Source: SCQX01 sp035720945 (GTDB lineage Bacteria > Pseudomonadota > Gammaproteobacteria > Burkholderiales > Burkholderiaceae_B). From it: a stretch of 32,852 nt of DNA. The stretch's first letter is position 1. Every line of letters begins with the position of its first letter. The DNA lies in NCBI GenBank assembly GCA_035720945.1, contig DASTNK010000078.1:1-32852 (forward strand), read 5' to 3'. Under the pieces are notes generated by a model. It did not search any database and was not told where the DNA came from. It saw nothing but the letters and a program-made list of their open reading frames with translations. The position numbers and the translations under genes are program-made. Below, piece after piece: positions 1-7,776 of this stretch.

Positions 1-38
1 TCATCCGCGAAGAAGAAGTCTTCGCCGTGATCCAGTAA
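1..38 (+). CDS. groES: Co-chaperonin GroES, 3' end only
   Basis: The window opens inside a gene whose last codons read IREEEVFAVIQ followed by TAA at 36-38. This matches the usual C-terminal strand of GroES (REEDVLAV-like ending), and groEL follows 36 bases later, the standard groESL order. GroES is the heptameric lid of the GroEL folding chamber in the cytoplasm. Only 11 codons are visible, so the call rests on this ending plus the position before groEL. The operon promoter, and any CIRCE or sigma-32 site, lie outside the window. Confidence 0.85.
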   Translation, partial: IREEEVFAVIQ

Positions 39-74
39 CCCACTGCTCCGTTCAAATACCCAAGGAATTTCAAC

Positions 75-1715
75 ATGGCTGCAAAGCAAGTCTATTTTGG
101 TGACGACGCCCGCGCCCGCATCGTGCGCGGCGTCAACATCCTGGCCAACGCCGTCAAGACCACCATGGGCCCCAAGGGTCGCAACGTGGTGCTGGACCGC
201 TCCTTCGGCGCTCCCACAGTGACCAAGGACGGCGTGTCCGTTGCCAAGGAAATCGAACTGAAGGACAAGTTCGAGAACATCGGCGCCCAGCTGGTCAAGG
301 AAGTGGCCTCCAAGACGTCGGACAACGCCGGTGACGGCACCACGACGGCAACGGTGCTGGCCCAGGCCATCGTCGAAGAAGGCCTGAAATACGTGGCCGC
401 CGGCATCAGCCCCATGGACCTCAAGCGCGGCATCGACAAGGCCGTCGCCGTTGCCGTGGACGAGCTGCACAAGCTCTCCAAGCCCTGCACCACCAGCAAG
501 GCCATCGCCCAGGTCGGTTCGATCTCGGCCAACAGCGACACCTCCGTCGGCGAAATCATCGCCAACGCGATGGACAAGGTCGGCAAGGAAGGCGTCATCA
601 CCGTCGAAGACGGCAAGTCGCTGGAAAACGAACTGGACGTCGTCGAAGGCATGCAATTCGACCGCGGCTACCTGTCGCCCTACTTCATCAACAACCAGGA
701 CAAGCAAGTCGCCGTCCTGGAAGATCCGTATGTCCTGATCTTCGACAAGAAAATCAGCAACATCCGTGACCTGCTGCCCATTCTGGAACAAGTCGCCAAG
801 TCCAGCCGTCCGCTGCTGATCGTGGCTGAAGACGTCGAAGGCGAAGCGCTGGCCACTCTGGTCGTCAACAACATCCGCGGCATCCTGAAGACCACGGCTG
901 TCAAGGCGCCTGGCTTCGGCGACCGTCGCAAAGCCATGCTGGAAGACATCGCCATCCTGACGGGCGGCATGGTCATCTCCGAAGAAACCGGCGGCTCGCT
1001 CGAAAAAGCCACGCTGGAACAGCTCGGCCAGGCCAAGCGCATCGAAGTGGCCAAGGAAAACACGACCATCATCGACGGTTTCGGTGACAGCAAGTCGATC
1101 GAAGCGCGCGTCAAGCAGATCCGCGTCCAAATCGAAGAAGCCACGTCCGACTACGATCGCGAAAAACTGCAGGAACGCGTGGCCAAGCTGGCTGGCGGTG
1201 TTGCCGTGATCCGCGTGGGTGCCGCGACGGAAACCGAAATGAAGGAAAAGAAGGCCCGCGTTGAAGACGCGCTGCACGCCACGCGTGCCGCCGTCGAAGA
1301 AGGCGTGGTCCCCGGCGGCGGTGTCGCGCTGATCCGTGCCAAGGCCGCCGTGGCCAAGGTCAAGGGTGACAACCTGGATCAGGAATCGGGCATCAAGCTG
1401 ATCCTCCGCGCCATCGAATCGCCGCTGCGCACCATCGTTGCCAACGCTGGCGACGAACCCAGCGTGGTCGTCAACAACGTGGCCAACGGCAAGGGCAACT
1501 ACGGCTTCAACGCCGCCACCGGCGAGTACGGTGACCTGGTCGAACAAGGCGTGCTGGACCCCACCAAGGTCACTCGCACCGCCCTGCAGAACGCGGCGTC
1601 GATCGCCAGCCTGTTGCTCACGACCGAAGCCGCTGTGGCCGAAATCGTCGAAGACAAGCCGGCCGCTCCCGCCATGCCCGACATGGGCGGCATGGGTGGC
1701 ATGGGCGGGTTCTAA
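75..1715 (+). CDS. groEL: Chaperonin GroEL (60 kDa chaperonin)
   Basis: This is a full-length GroEL of 546 residues, the usual length. The protein forms the double heptameric ring that folds cytoplasmic proteins in an ATP-driven cycle with GroES. Visible hallmarks are MGPKGRNVVL at residues 31-40, the ATP-binding DGTTT at 87-91, the intermediate-domain stretch around VEDALHATRAAVEEG with the following GGG turn, and the flexible C-terminal GGM repeat ending in GGF. The ATG at 75 is preceded by an AAGGAA ribosome site at 62-67. The gene is second in the groESL operon and is followed by a strong intrinsic terminator at 1803-1844. Codon use is strongly biased to C/G in third position, with many AAG, GAA and GGC codons, as expected for a highly expressed gene. 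Nothing is odd in the protein. Confidence 0.99.
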   Translation: MAAKQVYFGDDARARIVRGVNILANAVKTTMGPKGRNVVLDRSFGAPTVTKDGVSVAKEIELKDKFENIGAQLVKEVASKTSDNAGDGTTTATVLAQAIVEEGLKYVAAGISPMDLKRGIDKAVAVAVDELHKLSKPCTTSKAIAQVGSISANSDTSVGEIIANAMDKVGKEGVITVEDGKSLENELDVVEGMQFDRGYLSPYFINNQDKQVAVLEDPYVLIFDKKISNIRDLLPILEQVAKSSRPLLIVAEDVEGEALATLVVNNIRGILKTTAVKAPGFGDRRKAMLEDIAILTGGMVISEETGGSLEKATLEQLGQAKRIEVAKENTTIIDGFGDSKSIEARVKQIRVQIEEATSDYDREKLQERVAKLAGGVAVIRVGAATETEMKEKKARVEDALHATRAAVEEGVVPGGGVALIRAKAAVAKVKGDNLDQESGIKLILRAIESPLRTIVANAGDEPSVVVNNVANGKGNYGFNAATGEYGDLVEQGVLDPTKVTRTALQNAASIASLLLTTEAAVAEIVEDKPAAPAMPDMGGMGGMGGF

Positions 1716-1731
1716 GGAACCCTTCCCGGCC

Positions 1732-1753
1732 GGCCGGCGGCTTGCCGCCGGCC
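1732..1753 (+). other. GC-rich hairpin without T-run after groEL
   Basis: GGCCGGCGG and CCGCCGGCC flank a CTTG tetraloop, giving a near-perfect stem 16 bases after the groEL stop. There is no T-run, so it is unlikely to terminate by itself. It may protect the 3' end of the messenger or act together with the terminator further downstream. Confidence 0.5.
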
Positions 1754-1802
1754 ACAATGCCGTGGTGCGTGCAGGCTTCGGCCGACGCGCGCCGCAGTCC
1801 GG

Positions 1803-1844
1803 AAAGCAGAACCGCCGCCATTGTGCGGCGGTTCTGCTTTTTTT
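1803..1844 (+). terminator. Rho-independent terminator of groESL
   Basis: A perfect 16-bp inverted repeat (AAAGCAGAACCGCCGC at 1803-1818 with its complement at 1825-1840) encloses a 6-base loop and runs into seven Ts at 1838-1844. This is a textbook intrinsic terminator for groEL. It ends five bases before the stop codon of the convergent LysR gene. In the minus direction only three Ts follow, so it would be a weak terminator for that gene. Confidence 0.93.
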
Positions 1845-1849
1845 GGCCG

Positions 1850-2776
1850 TTACGCCGGCACGATGGCCTGTGCCCAGGGCTCGTTGGAAAAACGCTCGGT
1901 CAGGTAGCGCACCAGCGCCTGGACACGAGCGGGACGATTGCGGCCTGGCGGCGTGACGATGTGCAGGACGATCGGGTCCACGCGCCATTCTTCCATCACG
2001 GATTCCAAAGCGCCCGATTCCAGGTCCTGCCAGGCCAGGAATTCGGGCTGCAACGCCAACCCCAGGCCGGTGCGCAAGGCGGGTATCAGGGCTTCGGCGT
2101 TGTTGACACGCAGCGGCGTAGGCATGGCCTGGGTGAACTCGCCGCGGCGGGCATGCCGGAAGTGCCAGTTCGAACCACCGTGCGAGTAGGTGTAATGCAG
2201 GGCGCGATGATCCGCCAGATCCCGGGGGTGTCGAGGGCGCCCGTGGCGCTCGAAGTAGGACGGCGCACCGACCAGCAAAAGACGCACCGTGCACAGTCGC
2301 CGCGCCAACAGGCTCGAATCGACAAGCGCGGAAATGCGCAGCGCCAGATCGAAACGGTTGGCAATCAGATCAACCTGGGCGTCGTTGAAGTTGATGTCGA
2401 GCGTGACGTCGGGATAGCGCGACATGAATTCCGGAAGCGCCGGCGCCAGCCTCGGCAGGCCAAAAGACATTGGCACCGTCATCCGGATGGGCCCGCGCAG
2501 GCTGCTGGACTGTTCCGCGATTTCCGCCTCCAACGCTTCCCCTTCCTCGAGGATGCGTGACGCGCGCTCCAGCGCGGCCTCGCCGCTGCCCGTGAGTGAA
2601 ACGCGCCGCGACGTGCGGTGGAACAGCACGGTCTTCATCCGCTTTTCCAGGCGCGAGACGGCCTTGGACACGGTGGGCTGGGATAGCGTCAGCGCCTCGG
2701 CGGTGCGCGCGAAAGAGCCGGTTTCCGCCACCTTGGCGAAAATGGCCCAGGCTTCCAGATCGGGCAGATTATTCAT
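1850..2776 (-). CDS. LysR-family transcriptional regulator
   Basis: This is a 308-residue protein of normal LTTR length. Residues 5-65 form the winged HTH (FAKVAETGSFARTAEAL, then LSQPTVSKAVSRLEKRM, then LFHRTSRRVSLTGSG). From about residue 93 the type-2 periplasmic-binding-like effector domain follows (SLRGPIRMTVPMSFG onward, with a GLGLALQPEFL stretch near the end). It resembles the CrgA/DmlR-type subgroup (PxSFG, HRTSRRVSLT). It is divergent from the pirin gene at 2928, the usual arrangement for an LTTR controlling its neighbour, so the 2928-7776 operon is its probable target. The inducer is unknown. The ATG at 2776 has only a weak upstream GAG as ribosome site, which suits a low-level regulator. 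Confidence 0.93.
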   Translation of the reverse strand: MNNLPDLEAWAIFAKVAETGSFARTAEALTLSQPTVSKAVSRLEKRMKTVLFHRTSRRVSLTGSGEAALERASRILEEGEALEAEIAEQSSSLRGPIRMTVPMSFGLPRLAPALPEFMSRYPDVTLDINFNDAQVDLIANRFDLALRISALVDSSLLARRLCTVRLLLVGAPSYFERHGRPRHPRDLADHRALHYTYSHGGSNWHFRHARRGEFTQAMPTPLRVNNAEALIPALRTGLGLALQPEFLAWQDLESGALESVMEEWRVDPIVLHIVTPPGRNRPARVQALVRYLTERFSNEPWAQAIVPA

Positions 2777-2927
2777 CGTTACTCAGGCAGGCCGCATGGC
2801 GTGGAATGGGCCTGCCCCTCCATTTATTAATAAAATTTTGGAAAGCATGTTATTCGATTAATTCCATTCTCATAGTATTCAACGGCGATTATAGTGGGTC
2901 CCATGCTCAAGCAAACAGGAGATTTCC
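2777..2927. promoter_or_regulatory. Divergent LysR/pirin control region with AT-rich palindrome
   Basis: This 151-bp gap contains an AT-rich island (about 2821-2895) in otherwise GC-rich DNA. It holds a perfect 12-bp palindrome, TTTATTAATAAA at 2823-2834, which includes a T-N11-A spacing (T2823, A2835) typical of LysR-type sites. A second imperfect palindrome, TTATTCGATTAA, lies at 2850-2861. A -10-like TATAGT lies at 2890-2895, in place to serve the pirin gene; the matching -35 is poor, as expected for an activated promoter. A ribosome site AGGAG lies at 2917-2921. Operator function is inferred from position and symmetry only. Confidence 0.5.
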
Positions 2928-3629
2928 ATGATCGAACGTCGTCCACTGGCAAGCCTCGGAGGCGCCAACCACGGTTGGCTCGACACCAAGCACCACTTTT
3001 CTTTCGCTGAATACCACGACCCGTCGCGCATGCAGTGGGGCGCCCTGCGGGTATGGAACGATGACACGATCGCCCCCGGGACGGGATTTCCCATGCACCC
3101 GCACACGAACATGGAAATCATCACCTACGTGCGCGAGGGCGCCATCACCCACCGGGACAGCCTGGGTAATGGAGGGCGGACTGTGGCGGGCGACGTCCAG
3201 GTCATGAGCGCCGGGACAGGCATCGTGCACTCCGAATACAACCAGGAGCCGGGCGTCACGCGCATTTTCCAGATCTGGATCATGCCCGATAAGCTCGGCG
3301 GGCAACCGTCGTGGGGCTCGAACCCTTTCCCGAAGGATAACCGTGCAGGAAGGTTCGCCTTGCTGGCCGACGGAACGACGGACGGCGGAGACGCTATGCC
3401 GATTCGCGCCAATGCGCGCGTGCTGGGCGCCACGCTCAAGGCTGGCGAACACGTCGAATACCACTTCGACGCCGGCCGCTGCGGCTATCTGGTGCCGGCT
3501 TCCGGACAGGTGGACGTCAACGGCGTCTCTTTGCAGGCTCGCGATGGCGCGGCAATCAGAGACGAAGGCGTGATACGGGTGACCGCCCAGGCAGACGCCG
3601 AGTTGGTGCTCGTCGACGCCGCCGCCTAG
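2928..3629 (+). CDS. Pirin-family cupin protein (YhhW/quercetinase-like)
   Basis: This 233-residue bicupin belongs to the pirin family. The N-terminal cupin carries the metal ligands His57 and His59 (FPMHPHTNMEII), then His101 and Glu103 (AGTGIVHSEYN). These four residues fall at the same positions as in E. coli YhhW, a pirin with quercetin 2,3-dioxygenase activity in vitro. Pirins bind Fe(II), Ni or similar metals, and many respond to redox or aromatic stress; the natural substrate here cannot be told. The C-terminal cupin (about 130-233) lacks the metal set, as usual. The gene starts with ATG after AGGAG (six-base spacing) and is the first gene of the operon running to 7776, divergent from the LysR regulator. 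Confidence 0.92.
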   Translation: MIERRPLASLGGANHGWLDTKHHFSFAEYHDPSRMQWGALRVWNDDTIAPGTGFPMHPHTNMEIITYVREGAITHRDSLGNGGRTVAGDVQVMSAGTGIVHSEYNQEPGVTRIFQIWIMPDKLGGQPSWGSNPFPKDNRAGRFALLADGTTDGGDAMPIRANARVLGATLKAGEHVEYHFDAGRCGYLVPASGQVDVNGVSLQARDGAAIRDEGVIRVTAQADAELVLVDAAA

Positions 3630-3739
3630 CAGTTTGCCTGGCTGACTCATGCATCCGAATCCGGGTGCATGGGCGTGCCGGGCCGGAACACTTTGCTGCA
3701 CTCATCCTCGCATTGCCCCCATCGAAGGAGAAAACCATC

Positions 3740-4420
3740 ATGTCGAAGTATCTAGAAGTTCTCACGCCTCAAAACAGCCAGATCATTTTCATCGACCAGC
3801 AGCCACAAATGGCGTTCGGCGTGCAGTCCATCGACCGGCAGACGCTCAAGAACAACGTCGTCGCACTGGCCAAGGCGGCCAAGGCATTCCATGTTCCCGC
3901 CACCATCACGACAGTGGAAACGGACGGGTTTTCGGGCAACACCTACCCGGAACTGCTGAGCGTCTTTCCGGAGAACAAGATCCTGGAGCGCTCGTCCATG
4001 AACTCCTGGGACGACCAGAATGTCCGGGATGCGCTGGCCGCCAACGGCCGCAAGAAGGTGGTCGTCGCGGGCCTGTGGACGGAGGTGTGCAACACCACGT
4101 TCGCACTGTCGGCCATGCTGGAAGGTGATTATGAAATCTACATGGTGTCCGACGCATCGGGCGGCACCTCCGTGGACGCGCACAAGTACGCCATGGATCG
4201 CATGGTCCAGGCGGGCGCCGTGCCCATGACGTGGCAGCAGGTCATGCTGGAGTGGCAGCGCGACTGGGCGAGGAAGGAAACCTACGACGCGGTCATGGGC
4301 ATCGTCAAGGAACACTCCGGGGCGTATGGCATGGGCGTGGACTACGCCTACACGATGGTCCACAAGGCACCGGAACGCGTGAAGCACGGCAGACGCATCG
4401 GCCCCAATCCCGCCAAGTAA
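3740..4420 (+). CDS. Isochorismatase-fold cysteine hydrolase, YcaC-like
   Basis: This 226-residue protein is of the isochorismatase-like hydrolase superfamily, closest in layout to YcaC. The catalytic triad of that subgroup is visible: Asp19 (IIFIDQQPQ), Arg84 (ILERSSMNSWDD) and the nucleophile Cys117 (AGLWTEVCN). A cis-peptide-type stretch and DASGGTSVDAH follow. Members hydrolyse amides or related bonds; the true substrate of YcaC proteins is unknown. I chose the ATG at 3740 because it has an AAGGAG at 3725-3730 with nine-base spacing and gives the family N terminus; an in-frame ATG at 3665 would add 25 unlikely residues. It lies 110 bp after the pirin gene, in the same direction, and 25 bp before the XapX gene. 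Confidence 0.9.
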   Translation: MSKYLEVLTPQNSQIIFIDQQPQMAFGVQSIDRQTLKNNVVALAKAAKAFHVPATITTVETDGFSGNTYPELLSVFPENKILERSSMNSWDDQNVRDALAANGRKKVVVAGLWTEVCNTTFALSAMLEGDYEIYMVSDASGGTSVDAHKYAMDRMVQAGAVPMTWQQVMLEWQRDWARKETYDAVMGIVKEHSGAYGMGVDYAYTMVHKAPERVKHGRRIGPNPAK

Positions 4421-4445
4421 GCGCAACCGAGAGCCGAGGTGAACC

Positions 4446-4727
4446 ATGAGAATGTATGCCATATCCCTCGGCGCCGGCCTGCTGGTCGGCGTCATCTATA
4501 GCGTGCTGAACGTCCGCTCGCCCGCGCCACCGCTGGTCGCCCTGATCGGCCTGCTCGGCATGCTGATCGGAGAACAAGTCATTCCGGTCGGCAAGCAGCT
4601 CATGTGCGGTACCGCATTCGTTGCCGCGTGCGATAAGACTCACGCCACCAACCACGTCCTGGGTCAACTGCCCGGGCGCCAAGCCGCCGTGGCGGGAGCG
4701 GCCGCCTCAAAGGAGCATCAGCCATGA
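4446..4727 (+). CDS. XapX-domain small membrane protein with Cys/His tail
   Basis: This 93-residue protein begins with the XapX (DUF1427) domain: a short N-terminal hydrophobic helix (residues 4-20), the conserved turn LNVRSPAPP (21-29), and a second helix ending at GEQVIP (30-47). Function of the family is unknown; it is a two-helix inner-membrane protein. After the domain, residues 50-93 form an extra tail that holds Cys54, Cys62, Asp63, His66 and His70, a possible metal site. ATG at 4446 follows GAGCCGAGG; an ATG two codons later is possible. Its stop overlaps the start of the amidohydrolase gene by four bases (ATGA at 4724-4727), which implies translational coupling. Confidence 0.85.
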   Translation: MRMYAISLGAGLLVGVIYSVLNVRSPAPPLVALIGLLGMLIGEQVIPVGKQLMCGTAFVAACDKTHATNHVLGQLPGRQAAVAGAAASKEHQP

Positions 4728-6625
4728 ACACGGAAACAAACGAGAAAGCCTCTGCCGAGGTCATCCTGCGCAACGGCCGCTTCACGACGCTCGACAAGCG
4801 CCGGCCGCTGGCCGATGCCGTGGCCATCCGAGGCGGGAAATTCATGGCGGTGGGAGAAGACGGCGAGGTCATGAAGCTGGCCAGCCCAACCACCCGAGTC
4901 ATCGACCTGCGCGGCCGCGCCGTGCTGCCCGGCCTCATTGACAACCACACACACGTGGTGCGAGGCGGCCTGAACTTCAACATGGAATTGCGCTGGGACG
5001 GCGTACGGTCGCTTGCCGATGCCATGGACATGCTCAAGCGCCAGGTGGCGGTGACGCCCGCGCCGCAGTGGGTGCGTGTCATCGGCGGGTTCAGCGAGCA
5101 GCAGTTCGTTGAAAAGCGGCTGCCCACGCTCGACGAGATCAACACCATCGCGCCCGATACGCCCGTCTTCCTGCTGCATCTGTACGACCGCGCGCTGCTC
5201 AACGCTGCCGCCTTGCGCGCTGTGGGCTACACCCGTGCTTCGCAAGACCCTCCCGGCGGGCAAATTGTGCGCGACGGAGACGGGAACCCGACGGGGCTGC
5301 TGCTCGCCAAGCCGAACGCCGGCATTCTGTATGCGACCCTGGCCAAGGGGCCCAAGCTGCCGTTCGAATACCAGGTCAATTCGACCCGCCATTTCATGCG
5401 GGAACTGAACCGCCTGGGCGTGACGGGCGTGATTGATGCGGGCGGCGGCTTCCAGAATTACCCCGAAGACTATGCAGTCATCCAGAAGCTGGCCGACGAA
5501 GGTCGGATGACGGTCCGGCTGGCCTACAACCTGTTCACGCAGAAACCCAAACAGGAAAAGGAAGACTTCCTCAACTGGACGGCCAGCACCAAGTACAAGC
5601 AGGGCGACGACTATTTCCGCCACAACGGCGCGGGCGAGATGCTGGTGTTCTCCGCCGCCGACTTCGAGGACTTCCGCCAGCCTCGGCCCGACATGTCCCA
5701 GGAGATGGAAGGGGAACTGGAAGGCGTGGTGCGTATCCTGGCCGAGAACCGCTGGCCCTGGCGGCTGCATGCGACCTACGACGAGACGATCTCGCGTGCG
5801 CTGGACGTCTATGAGAAAGTGAACAAGGACATCCCGCTGCAGGGGCTGAACTGGTTCTTCGACCACGCCGAAACGATCTCCGAACGCTCCATCGACCGCA
5901 TTGCGGCATTGGGCGGCGGCGTGGCGGTACAGCATCGCATGGCGTACCAGGGCGAATACTTCGTCGAGCGCTACGGCGCGGCCGCCGCCGAAGCCACCCC
6001 TCCGATCGCCCGCATGCTGGAGAAAGGCCTGAAGGTATCGGCGGGCACGGACGCCACGCGCGTGGCCTCCTACAATCCCTGGGTGTCGCTTGCCTGGATG
6101 ATCACCGGCAAGACGGTGGGTGGGATGCGGATATATCCGCAGCGCAACTGTCTGGATCGCGAGACGGCGCTGCGCATGTGGACGGAAAACGTCGCATGGT
6201 TCTCCGACGAGGAAGGTAGGAAGGGGCGTATCGCGCAAGGCTGCTTCGCCGACCTCATCGTGCCGGATAAGGATTTCTTCTCTTGCCCGGCAGACGATAT
6301 TTCCTACCTCACGTCCGAGCTTACGCTCGTGGGCGGGCGCGTCGTCTACGCAGCCGGCGCTTTCGCGACGCTGGACGACAACGCGCCGCCGCCCGCCATG
6401 CCGGACTGGTCGCCGGTGCGCCGCTTCAAGGGCTATGCCGCCTGGGGTGAACCACAGGGGGCGGGCCGCAACTCACTGTCGTACAGGCATATGGGCGCCT
6501 GCGGCTGTGCGAACGCCTGCACTGTGCATGGGCATCGGCATCTGGCGGCGTGGCTGCCCGATGCGCCCGTGTCCGACACCCAGGGCTTCTTCGGCGCCCT
6601 GGGCTGCTCTTGCTGGGCGGTCTAG
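4724..6625 (+). CDS. Amidohydrolase family 3 protein (YtcJ-like) with Cys/His-rich C terminus
   Basis: This 633-residue metal-dependent hydrolase is of the YtcJ/N-acyl-D-amino-acid deacylase group. An N-terminal beta-sandwich segment (EVILRNGRFTTLD, residues 12-24) leads to the metal-binding HTH (GLIDNHTH, His75 and His77). The TIM barrel follows, with a late DHAETIS histidine and the ending SAGTDATRVASYNPW, then the returning sandwich with FADLIVPDKDFF. The last 45 residues are unusual: Cys593, Cys595, Cys599, His602, His604, His606, then Cys628 and Cys630 in the terminal GCSCWAV. This looks like a metal or Fe-S site. Substrate is unknown; no signal peptide is seen, so it is probably cytoplasmic. 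ATG at 4724 has AAAGGAG at 4709-4715 and overlaps the XapX stop. Confidence 0.9.
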   Translation: MNTETNEKASAEVILRNGRFTTLDKRRPLADAVAIRGGKFMAVGEDGEVMKLASPTTRVIDLRGRAVLPGLIDNHTHVVRGGLNFNMELRWDGVRSLADAMDMLKRQVAVTPAPQWVRVIGGFSEQQFVEKRLPTLDEINTIAPDTPVFLLHLYDRALLNAAALRAVGYTRASQDPPGGQIVRDGDGNPTGLLLAKPNAGILYATLAKGPKLPFEYQVNSTRHFMRELNRLGVTGVIDAGGGFQNYPEDYAVIQKLADEGRMTVRLAYNLFTQKPKQEKEDFLNWTASTKYKQGDDYFRHNGAGEMLVFSAADFEDFRQPRPDMSQEMEGELEGVVRILAENRWPWRLHATYDETISRALDVYEKVNKDIPLQGLNWFFDHAETISERSIDRIAALGGGVAVQHRMAYQGEYFVERYGAAAAEATPPIARMLEKGLKVSAGTDATRVASYNPWVSLAWMITGKTVGGMRIYPQRNCLDRETALRMWTENVAWFSDEEGRKGRIAQGCFADLIVPDKDFFSCPADDISYLTSELTLVGGRVVYAAGAFATLDDNAPPPAMPDWSPVRRFKGYAAWGEPQGAGRNSLSYRHMGACGCANACTVHGHRHLAAWLPDAPVSDTQGFFGALGCSCWAV

Positions 6626-6629
6626 GATC

Positions 6630-7088
6630 ATGGCGAGCTGGGAAAAACCATCCGCCGCGAGTCCGGGCGGCCGTCCGCTTGTCCCGGGAGGCGGGGAAGA
6701 CAGCCAGCACGCCTCGGGCGTAGTGTGCCTCATCGCCTACCTGGGGCTTTGCGCGGCATACATCCAGGGCGGGCTGGACAAGCTGATGGATTTCCACGGC
6801 GCCATCGGGGAAATGACGTACTTCGGCTTGTCGCCCGCGCCGCTCTTCGCAGCACTGGTCATCTTGCTGGAACTGCTCGGCTCAGCGATGGTGCTGACGG
6901 GCTTCTTTCGCTGGCTCGGCGCGCTTGCCCTGGGCGCATTCACCTTGATGGCGACCTTCCTGGCCTTGCGATTCTGGGAACTCCCCCTGGGCCAGGAACG
7001 ATTCATGGCCGCCAATTCCTTCTTCGAGCATCTTGGTCTCGTCGGGGGATTCCTGCTTGTGGCGTGGCTCGACCTGAGGAGAAAATGA
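6630..7088 (+). CDS. DoxX-like integral membrane protein
   Basis: This 152-residue protein has a hydrophilic head of about 30 residues and then four hydrophobic helices. The first carries AYIQGGLDKLMDF, the DoxX-type motif (xGxxKLxxF). FALLVILLELLGS-like and FLALRF segments follow, and the protein ends in WLDLRRK. DoxX/YphA proteins are small inner-membrane proteins linked to redox or thiol stress; some act as quinone-linked subunits, others have no known role. The ATG at 6630 lies four bases after the amidohydrolase stop (TAG 6623-6625) with AGGAT close by, so the ribosome site is weak and the start is uncertain; coupling is likely. The reading frame extends upstream within the previous gene, but only as its shadow. 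Confidence 0.8.
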   Translation: MASWEKPSAASPGGRPLVPGGGEDSQHASGVVCLIAYLGLCAAYIQGGLDKLMDFHGAIGEMTYFGLSPAPLFAALVILLELLGSAMVLTGFFRWLGALALGAFTLMATFLALRFWELPLGQERFMAANSFFEHLGLVGGFLLVAWLDLRRK

Positions 7089-7089
7089 C

Positions 7090-7776
7090 ATGAAACTGAA
7101 CTTGCCGACCATCCTGAGCTTCAACGGCGGCTATGTCGATACCGCCGGGTTCCTGGCCCTGCAAGGCCTCTTCACTGCGCACGTCACCGGCAACTTCGTC
7201 ACACTCGGGGCGGCCATCGCGCACGGCAGCTCGGGTATCATCGCCAAACTGCTGGCCCTGCCGATCTTCTGCGTCACCATCGTCATCGTTCTTTATGCAA
7301 TGCGGCACATATCGCACTCGCCCAGGCGCTCCTTGCTGACGATGCTCGTGCTCAAGTTCGTGTTCCTGACGGCCGGGGCGGCCTGTGCCATCCACTACGG
7401 CTCGTTCATCGACTCCGACGGCTGGCCGCTGATTCTCACCGGCGCGCTGCTGATCATCGCCATGGCCATCCAGAATGCCGCCCATCGCATCCACCTGGGG
7501 TCCGCGCCGCCCTCCACGCTCATGACCGGAACCACGACGCAAATCATGATCGACCTGGCAAACCTCTTGCGCGGGGCATCGAACGAAGCGCCGGAAGTAG
7601 TCAAAGCGCGCCTTCGGAGACTGACCATCGCAGTGGTCGCGTTCGCGCTTGGCTGTGGCTTCGCGGCGCTCTTCTACATCGAATTCCAGATGTGGTGCTT
7701 CATCGTGCCGCCCCTTTCCGCCCTTACGGGCATCGCCATACTCATGGCGGAAAACCAGGGTCCCCAGACGGACTGA
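7090..7776 (+). CDS. YoaK-like DUF1275 membrane protein
   Basis: This 228-residue polytopic inner-membrane protein is of the DUF1275 (YoaK) family. The family opening is clear: ILSFNGGYVDTAGFLALQGLFTAHVTGNFVTLG, where the GYVDxxGF and HVTGN motifs fall in the first helix pair. QNAAHRIHLGSAPPSTLMTGTTTQ is the matching second motif before the last helices. About six hydrophobic segments are present. Function is unknown; some members sit next to stress or transport genes. ATG at 7090 follows GAGGAGAAA and begins one base after the stop of the DoxX gene. It is the last gene of the LysR-divergent operon. Confidence 0.88.
   Translation: MKLNLPTILSFNGGYVDTAGFLALQGLFTAHVTGNFVTLGAAIAHGSSGIIAKLLALPIFCVTIVIVLYAMRHISHSPRRSLLTMLVLKFVFLTAGAACAIHYGSFIDSDGWPLILTGALLIIAMAIQNAAHRIHLGSAPPSTLMTGTTTQIMIDLANLLRGASNEAPEVVKARLRRLTIAVVAFALGCGFAALFYIEFQMWCFIVPPLSALTGIAILMAENQGPQTD

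Noticed and set aside
1..74. Heat-shock control element (CIRCE or sigma-32 promoter) for groESL
   Set aside because: The operon promoter would lie before groES, outside this window.
4718..6238. 506-codon open frame on the minus strand under the amidohydrolase gene
   Set aside because: It is antisense to a clearly coding gene, has no recognisable domain, and is His/Gly/Val-rich as expected for the complement of GC-rich coding sequence.
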